The notes under the pieces: generated by a model
What the model saw: the letters and a program-made list of their open reading frames with translations, nothing else
Databases searched by the model: none
What the model was told of the DNA's origin: nothing
Assembly (NCBI GenBank): GCA_030522415.1
Contig: CM060124.1
Coordinates: 23,360,454 to 23,424,453, forward strand
Length of the DNA: 64,000 bases
Reading direction: 5' to 3'
Source of the DNA: Channallabes apus
Taxonomy: Eukaryota > Chordata > Actinopteri > Siluriformes > Clariidae
Translations under genes and position numbers: made by a program
In this document: in pieces, positions 56,384 to 64,000 of the stretch
How positions within the stretch are numbered: position 1 is the stretch's first letter
Layout of the letters: every line of letters starts with the position of its first letter

Positions 56384-58009
56384 CAGTGGTGTGAAAAACT
56401 ATTTGCCCCCCTCCTGATTTCTTATTCTTTTGCATGTTTATCACACAAAATGTTTCTGATCATCAAACACATTTAACTATTAGTCAAAGATACCACAAGT
56501 AAACACAAATTGCAGTTTTTAAATGAGGGGTTTTATTATTTAGGGCGAAAAAAAATCCAAACCTACATGGCCCTGTGTGAAAAAGTAATTGCCCCCTGAA
56601 CCTAATAACTGGTTGGGCCACCCTTAGCAGCAATAACTGCAATCAAGCGTTTGCGATAACTTGCAACGAGTCTTTTACAGCGCTCTGGAGGAATTTTGGC
56701 CCACTCATCTTTGCAGAATTGTTGTAATTCAGCTTTATTTGAGGGTTTTCTAGCATGAACCGCCTATTTAAGGTCATGCCACAACATCTCAATAGGATTC
56801 AGGAAAGGACTTTGACTAGGCCACTCCAAAGTCTTCATTTTGTATTTCTTCAGCCATTCAGAGGTGGATTTGCTGGTGTGTTTTGGGTCATTGTCCTGCT
56901 GCAGCACCCAAGATCGCTTCAGCTTGAGTTGACGAACAGATGGCCGGACATTCTCCTTCAGGATTTTTTGGTAGACAGTAGAATTCATGGTTCCATCTAT
57001 CACAACAAGCCTTCCAGGTCCTGAAGCAGCAAAACAACCCCAGACCATCACACTACCACCACCATATGTTACTGTTGGTATGATGTTCTTTTTCTGAAAT
57101 GCTGTGTTACTTTTACGCCAGATGAAACGGGACACGCACCTTCCAAAAAGTTCAACTTTTGTCTCATCGGTCCACAAGGTATTTTCCCAAAAGTCTTGGC
57201 AATCATTGAGATGTTTTTTAGCAAAATTGAGACGAGCCTTAATGTTCTTTTTGCTTAAAAGTGGTTTGCGCCTTGGAAATCTGCCATGCAGGCCGTTTTT
57301 GCCCAGTCTCTTTCTTATGGTGGAGTCGTGAACACTGACCTTAACAGAGGCAAGTGAGGCCTGCAGTTCTTTAGATGTTGTCCTGGGGTCTTTTGTGGCC
57401 TCTCGGATGAGTCGTGTCTGCGCTCTTGGGGTAATTTTGGTCGGCCGGCCACTCCTGGGAAGGTTCACCACTGTTCCATGTTTTTGCCATTTGTGGATAA
57501 TGGCTCTCACTGTGGTTCGCTGGAGTCCCAAAGCTTTAGAAATGGCTTTATAACCTTTACCAGACTGATAGATCTCAATTACTTTTGTTCTCATTTGTTC
57601 CTGAATTTCTTTGGATCTTGGCATGATGTCTAGCTTTTGAGGTGCTTTTGGTCTACTTCTCTGTGTCAGTTAACTCCTATTTACAGTAAGTGATTTCTTG
57701 ATTGAAACAGGTGTGGCAGTAATCAGGCCTGGGGGTGACTACAGAAATTGAACTCAGGTGTGATAAACCACAGTTAAGTTATTTTTTAACAAGGGGGGCA
57801 ATCACTTTTTCACACAGGGCCATGTAGATTTGGAGTTTTTTTTCTCCCTTAATAACGTAAAGCTTCATTTAAAAAACTGCATTTTGTGTTCAATTATGTT
57901 ATCTTTGACTAATAGTTAACGGTTTTTGATGATCAGAAACATTTAAGTGTGACAAACATGCAAAAGAATAAGAAATCAGGAAGGGGGCAAATAGTTTTTC
58001 ACACCACTG
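56384..58009 (-). mobile_element. Tc1-like transposon, second copy of the 26689 element
   Basis: Same ends (CAGTGGTGTGAAAAACTATT and inverse) beside TA (56382-56383 and 58010-58011), 1626 bp, few differences from copy 1. It lies just downstream of the hAT remnant. Confidence 0.95.
56611..57624 (-). pseudogene. Tc1-like transposase with premature stop
   Basis: Open from [11 protein letters not shown] (57624) to residue 286, where AAG (Lys287 in copy 1) is TAA (56764-56766). The last 54 residues are therefore lost, although D153, D244 and E279 precede the stop. Other changes include PDLNP to PFLNP beside the catalytic Glu and KKNKM to KKYKM. Likely inactive. Confidence 0.9.
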
Positions 58010-59261
58010 TATGCTATGAATAGCAACTGGCTTTCTGTTTGGACTGCTAGATCTCGGCACACTGACAAAGTAGATCTTTGTTCAAAAAACGTTGGGCCTT
58101 AGACCTTTTAACTTAGAACTTTTTAGCTGCCTTAAACCATTTGATTCAGCTATGCCTTAAACCCTTATTTATGTCCTCTCAAGACTTTCCTCAACCACAC
58201 CTGTAAAATAACAAACACCTAAATCATGAATACAGTGTGTGTACATAAATATTTTAAACTAACAGTTATAAATGTCAAGCCCATAATGTTCATTATTTTC
58301 TATACCTTCTTTGTCTCCAGCTTGTGCCCCCTGTGCAAAAATAAATAAATAAATAAATAAATTGAAGAATTACTGCACCTAAACCTGACCAACAAGAAAT
58401 GTATTCCTAAGAAATGTACTGTATATCCTCTGTGTTAGTAAAAGATGGTTTTCTAAAATGATGCCAGGCATGTCTAAGAATGATTTTTCATAATATGCAA
58501 ACTCTTTTATACTCCCAGACCTTTCTTTCCTAGAATCTGATTTCAAAACAGCTTTGAATCCGCAGACTTACAGAGAAATAAGTATTCAGATACATAACAT
58601 TTTTATATATTTTTTCCATTCAAAGATATGTTTTCACATATCTTTTGACTTCATACAAGAAAAGTAGTCACAAGGCTGAAAGAGTTCAAAAACCACAAAT
58701 GTACATCAGTACGTTGTTACAAAGCCATTGCTAGAAGTTACAGATTGGAGACAATTATTATAAGGAGTAATTCACTTTTTACTGTATTTGAGGTTCAATT
58801 TTGGCCAAATCTTACTGAATTCTGAAAGGGTATAAGGGCATCATTGATGGATTCGCATTTTACAGTATAACCCTGTCAGGAGAATCACACTTTCTCCTTT
58901 ATTTTAGAAAGCAATCTTGAGTTATGTTAAGAGTTAGCTTAGAGATACAGTATATCACCATTGACATGTAATGTCCTAGTACCATTTTCTGAGTTTTACA
59001 GTAGATGTGTACAGTAAGTGCCAAAATGTGCAGTTCTGGGAGGTGTCTCCAAAATGAGAAAATCGCTATAGACCCCCAGGGAAAAATTCCCAAACTTACA
59101 TCAGAAATAATCATGTTTGCGCCTGAAAAAATAAATAAATAAATAAATAAAAAGAGTAAACTGACAACTGTACAAGCTGTGAATTTTAATGTAACTCATT
59201 TGTTAAATTTTAATTAAATAAAATTATACATAATTAGGGACATGGCTAATTTGATTGACAG
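58010..59261. other. Intergenic, no gene seen
   Basis: AT-rich DNA with AAAT-type microsatellites at about 58341-58365 and 59129-59152. No exon, RNA gene or element end recognised. Confidence 0.4.
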
Positions 59262-59575
59262 CAAGCTGTCCATCCATCCATCCATCCATCCATTTAGGAA
59301 CCTCTGTAGTGCAACTAGGGACTGTGGAGGCCAATGTTGACCATTGTATTTATTACCATTTTACTACGACCATGGTAGGACCTCTAGCCAACATTCACAC
59401 ACTCATTCACACACTACGGACAATGTGGGTATGTCAGTTAGCCTAATCTGTATGTCTTTGGACTGTGGGAGGAAACCGGAGTACCTGGAGGAAACTCCCC
59501 ACAGGGAGAACATGCGAACTCCATGCATACAGACCCAACGCAGGAACTGAACCCATGACCTGGAGGTGGAAGGAA
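59262..59575 (-). mobile_element. tRNA-derived SINE, minus strand, older copy
   Basis: Contains the antisense SINE body (CTTTGGACTGTGGGAGGAAAC then GAGAACATGCGAACTCCATG), a degraded head at the right and a (CATC)n tail at the left. More diverged than the copies at 11911 and 15907. Confidence 0.8.
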
Positions 59576-61494
59576 AAATCATTTTATTTAATTTACTAGG
59601 TACATTAATTTACTTGCTAACCACAGTGCTGATCTTAAGCTATCCAGCTTATTGGAATTGTTGTAGTTCACTTTACAATAAGCAATGCAGGGTAGGATAG
59701 AGTTTAATTCCATTACCACATATGAGCAACAGTATAATGCTTATGTGTTCTTCTGTACAGACTGCCAGAAGCAGGCTAATGTTTTTCAGGTTTGCATTTG
59801 ATATCCATCCTGCACTCAGTGCAGATTCACTATTTGCATCATCATTGTCATCTCTCCATAATTATGTGTATGAGTTATGAGTTACTTGTATGATTTATAT
59901 GTATGTACCTGTATGAATCTGCAGCTGCAATTTGGGGTAAATGCTAGGAGATTTGGTGTACTTCCTTTGAGCCCATGTAACTGCAGATATCATTTATCAA
60001 TTCATATTATTATTTAAAATAATATTATTTATATTATTTATCTATAACTGTATACTACTGTATATACTTCAATCAACAGAATAACTTAATACAGTAACAT
60101 TAAATGTAGCTTTAATTCTAAGGATTCTTTCTTCAGCCAATATTAGAATTAAATTCAAAAGATCTTAAGTAGTAAGTTACAGTGTTAGTATTAGTAAACA
60201 CAAATACAGAATGAATCACACAGACACTTAAGTTGGAGGAAATACTGGTACAAAAGAAGCCCACGTATTTATGAAAACCCAAGGGTAATTAACAGAGAAC
60301 AAGTCTAAGCAGGCCCTGTACAGTAAGTGATTCAGCATTTCTGAGAGTCTTTAAATGAGCACTATTGTTTACAATAAATAGTACACCATATATATGGGCT
60401 TCCGTCCTCATTTTGTGGCTATTCATGCTCTATAAATATTTCTTCCTGGGTTAAATATGTATTAATAGCTGACTTTTACATCAAGATTAACTAATAATTA
60501 AAGAAAACATTTTATTTCATTTACTAGGTACATGCTACTTGATTTGTTAATTCCAAATTCTAGATACTAGATAATAATATAGATATATTATATTATATAA
60601 TATTATACTAGATATAATCCAATACTAGATACTAGGGCTGTATAAAAATAAGGGGCAGCAACTGGATCATATTGCTTATGGCTGGTTATTCATATTGTTG
60701 CTGTAGATAGATACTGTAGTTGGATGGATGTATGGATGGATGGATTTCAATGCTGTGTACTTCTTTCTTAATTCTTTCTATTTACCTTTTAGTAGATAAT
60801 GTGACCAATCTGTTGGGGTCTTGACACATTTTAAACACAGTAAATTGTCTCCAGGAAAATTTGAAACACAAACTTTAAATACCAAATGACTTTGTTGGTG
60901 ATGTTTAGACCGTAAAGCTTTGTTAATAAAACCTCTAAGAGTATTCATGTCAAGTCCCATGGGTTTTTGTTGTCATTCTTCTATATAACTTACAAATATT
61001 AAAACAAAATGCCATTTGATCATAATTCAGCACATCACAATGCAGTAGAACATCATAAAGTGCAGATACGTGGCAGTGTTAGAGGAGTCCAGGAAAATAT
61101 ACAATGAATACAGCAGACAATAAATACAAAGTGGACTGGGCTAAATAAAACGAAAATAAATAAATAAATAAATAAATAAAAGTAATATCAGATGGAAGAA
61201 ACAATTGTATTGCCATTTCTATAATGAAACAAAAATTCCAATAATGGAGTAAAAAAATTATAATTATTGAACTTGGTTTAAATTCTTTTTTAAAGCATTT
61301 TATTGTTTTCTGAAAAGTTGCTCCATTGTTAATATTTTGTAGCAATGAAAACAATAATTGTCTCTTTACTTTTCCTGGTTTTATCCATCAGTAGATCGAC
61401 AGGATATTGAAAAATGAGCTTAGTTTTTTCTACACATAAAAGAAAACAATGTTCCTGTAATGTCTATAATTAACTTAATGTAACGAACGAACGG

Positions 61495-61498
<4 letters not shown>
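59576..61498. other. Intergenic, no gene seen
   Basis: AT-rich sequence. Short copies of TTACTAGGTACAT occur at about 59594 and 60520, and an (AAAT)n run at 61155-61180. The open frames here lack any family resemblance. Confidence 0.4.

Positions 61499-61567
<69 letters not shown>
61499..61567. repeat. (AC)n microsatellite
   Basis: About 34 uninterrupted AC units. Confidence 0.95.
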
Positions 61568-61570
<3 letters not shown>

Positions 61571-61739
61571 ATAAAAATGTACCCCTTAAATTATATCTGT
61601 GGGAAATATGGGATACTACATTGTAGAATTATTACAGAAATCTATACTTTAATAATATATGCTTTTGTTCACTAGTTTGCTTTTGTCTAATGGTAGCTCA
61701 GTCCATACTGTAGGTATTTGGGCAGTTACAGTACACAGT

Positions 61740-62218
61740 GTTTTTTTGCCTCTCTGTGATTGATTTGAATTTAAGCCTTTCAGCTTTTTTGTTCATGAAT
61801 TATAGCTATTTTTATTTATAAATTTTTTTTATTTACAAGTCCCTCATTTTCCACAGACTTAAAAGTATTAGGACCACTGACTAGTATGAAGGCTTGTTTG
61901 CTAGTTATGGCCTGTTTTTTAGTTGTTTTTTATTTGGTGTTCAATTCAAGATTTAAATTTGCATTTGGTGGTTGTTTATTTGAACACTAAATATACAGTC
62001 CGAGGACAAGCCTATGCAACTGAAGCCCATCATTAGACTGAAATTATTTGGAAGAGAATAATATGGAGAGGGAGGCTCATGTTCAAAAGCATACCCCATC
62101 ATCTATTAAAGATAGTGACATGGGCCTGTGAGGATCACTGGTGTTTCTTAATTGATAGAGTATGACTGCTGACAGAAGTCTTTGAACTGTAGAGTTCAGA
62201 TTCAGACAAAGGCAAAGC
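61740..62218 (+). pseudogene. Tc1-like 5' fragment
   Basis: TTTTTTTGCCTCTCTGTGATTG, TTTCAGCTTT and the following TTGAACACT...CAGTCCGAGGA region resemble the 5' end and early coding part of the same Tc1 family as 20886-22852. It is very decayed and is interrupted by the MITE at 62223. Confidence 0.4.
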
Positions 62219-62222
62219 TTAA

Positions 62223-63147
62223 AGTGCCCCTATTATGCTTTTTCAAATTTGATCTTTCATGCAGTGTGTCATGTAGCTGTATGTCAACATAAACTATCTG
62301 TGACGCTGACAGTGCACGATAAATGAAGTTTTCGTCTATTAAGATCTGTTACGGATCCACATCACTACGTAACATATTTGCATAATATCCGCCCACGTTC
62401 TACGTCGCGAACAACTTGCCCGCCATCTTACAATTAACGTTGCCACACTCTTGTTAAGGTGACCGAGCATTCATGCCGGGTTCGCTTAAACACTTTGTAA
62501 TATAAAAAAAACAATAAAAACGAGAGCACGCAAAATCCTTTTTAACTGTTTATTGTTCACCAAAACTGAACTCTAACACTCGCGAAGTGCACATGCCCCT
62601 TGCACTTCTACGGCAAGCCCTGAGGGGAAAAATGCATCACACACATATGCACATCACGAGCGCCCGTGCATCTACATTAACATATGACACTTACCACTGA
62701 GAAACGTCTTGCTCCAGTCGTGCTTGCGAAACAGTTTCTTGTCGATGTGCCACTTCAACCGTTTCATCGTCAGCCCCCTGGCTCGAATTGATACGGTAAA
62801 GCCGACGCCATCTTTTCTATGTATTGCCGTGTCTCCAGAGCTATCGTTCAGTTATGGTAATGGCAGTTTCGTTTTCCGACACACGCTGTAGCGGTAGACC
62901 AATCATAAAGGAGCGTGCCATCTGACCAATCACAGCAGTGAGGGCTCACGAAAAGGAGGGATTTAGACAGACTGAATCTTCGAACTGCTTCACACTAGTC
63001 GTTTACGAATCATTTAGAAATGGGGTCAAATTAAATCTATTTTTGGAGAAAATTAAAGTGTTTTTTGACCTTGCATACATGTAAACCTGTTTTAAGATAC
63101 TCATTAAGCAATATTAGCAATCTTTAAAATGGCATAATAGGGGCACT
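62223..63147 (-). mobile_element. TTAA-flanked MITE with captured exon, copy 2
   Basis: Starts AGTGCCCCTATTATGC and ends GCATAATAGGGGCACT, a perfect 16-bp inverted pair, with TTAA at 62219-62222 and 63148-63151. Compared with copy 1 it has small indels near both ends, and a 1-base insertion that breaks the YQFEP exon frame (minus strand, around 62775). Confidence 0.88.
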
Positions 63148-63151
63148 TTAA

Positions 63152-63789
63152 CAGTACAGATGATTAATAGACCAAAACATACGGTTAAATGGAAAGTTCC
63201 TAAAGGGCAGAGTTTGTAATGACACCAGTACCATAATGAAGACAAAACTGAAGGCAAGAAGCCTCCAAAAAAAGGCAGCAACTGAAATCAGCTGAAATAA
63301 AGACCTGGCATCTCAAGACAGGCAACTTCATAAAAAAAATCCCACTTTATTGTGTCAGTTGACCATTTATTTTTGAGCCTGTAAAAATTGACATACTGTA
63401 TATAAATTACTGCACAATCTTTTGTTTAACCCCTTAATGTAAAGCTTAAAGTTTACACTTCAATCACCTCCTGATTACTTCATTTCAGATCCATTCTTAT
63501 TTTAGAATTAATTGCAAATGTATTTTAAAAAATATGCGTAGTACTTATGGATCTGACTGTAATATTGATAACAGCTTTGTGGCTCTACCTTGCTTTAAAT
63601 TGGTACATGAAGACTGCCAGTTGTACGTAGAAAGTGGTATATTTTGCAGAGATAGGTTAGTGAAAAGTCACTCAATATCCATACATTATACATGTATGCA
63701 TTATGCCCACAACACTTACTATGCTATAAATAAAATATTTTGAAAGTCATCATACATCATGCATTTAAATTTATTGCCTTGATATCCAG
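63152..63789. other. Unassigned sequence
   Basis: No confident feature. 63170-63320 might continue the Tc1 remnant on the other side of the MITE. The frame at 63534-63743 has no recognised similarity. Confidence 0.3.
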
Positions 63790-64000
63790 AGTATTAGCCT
63801 TTCAAATTCCCCATTGCATTGAGTTGTTCATTTAAACAGAATGCTTTAACTCTGGCCTCCATATTGATAAGTTTTTGCTTGACTCTACCCTGCCTGGCTG
63901 CCCACTCTGCTGATATGTGTGTTAATTTGGTTTGTATTGTCTCTACATTAGTTTCCATTTTGGCCACTTTGTCTTCCAAGTCTATGGCTTCTGTCTGGTT
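63790..64000 (-). pseudogene. L1 ORF1-like coiled-coil fragment, runs off the edge
   Basis: The minus strand encodes DLEDKVAKMETNVETIQTKL, then WAARQGRVKQKLINMEARVK, a heptad-rich stretch like the coiled coil before the RRM-like domain of vertebrate L1 ORF1 proteins. The usual continuation (SRRxNLRIxGLPE type) is not seen; the sequence turns into AFCLNEQLNAM and stops. Identification is from pattern only. Confidence 0.4.

Overview
This window is vertebrate nuclear DNA, almost certainly from a teleost fish. The genes have short exons in long AT-rich introns with GT-AG splice sites. The repeats are also fish-typical: several Tc1-like families, PIF/Harbinger elements with a separate Myb-like gene, an L2-type LINE, a DIRS-type element, a Ty3/gypsy element and tRNA-derived SINEs. 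The species cannot be told from the sequence alone.

Left part (1-13 kb). The 3' end of an unrecognised gene ends at 9254. Three phase-compatible exons (2146-2201, 8977-9051, 9123-9254) encode a coiled-coil C-terminus. Around and inside it lie dead Tc1-like pieces, a 2.8-kb Harbinger-type element (3852-6683) and a TTAA-flanked MITE (6941-7908). A second copy of the MITE lies at 62223-63147, and both carry what looks like a captured gene exon.

Centre-left (13.1-35.9 kb). One complete host gene, CFAP221 (PCDP1), which encodes a central-pair protein of motile cilia. I assembled 23 coding exons by hand, from the ATG at 13488 to the stop at 35732. Every splice phase matches and the total is 839 codons plus stop. 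A perfect RFX X-box lies about 330 bp upstream of the ATG. The introns hold Tc1-like elements, one of them with a full-length 340-residue transposase, a nested LINE fragment and a roughly 1.1-kb CA/CTACA satellite.

Centre-right (36.3-56.3 kb). A nest of transposons. Two Harbinger elements lie in opposite orientation (A, 36632 to about 47180; B, 47670-55888), each with a Myb-like gene converging on a transposase gene. A carries an L2 LINE and an apparently intact 6.6-kb Ty3/gypsy element with 307-bp LTRs that look identical. B carries a DIRS-type element with inverted terminal repeats and an internal complementary region, plus a second L2 copy with a 5-bp target duplication. B itself sits in a dead hAT transposase gene of the GTF2IRD2-like kind. 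Comparing A with B shows each insertion point and each disabling mutation.

Right part (56.3-64 kb). A second copy of the CFAP221-intron Tc1 element, with a premature stop, then sparse DNA with a SINE, microsatellites, the second MITE copy and, at the edge, a fragment like an L1 ORF1.

Nothing here looks like an operon, a CRISPR array or a defence island. The most notable material is the X-box upstream of CFAP221, the nested transposon stack, the DIRS element with a head-to-head telomere-repeat insert, and the exon-bearing MITE.
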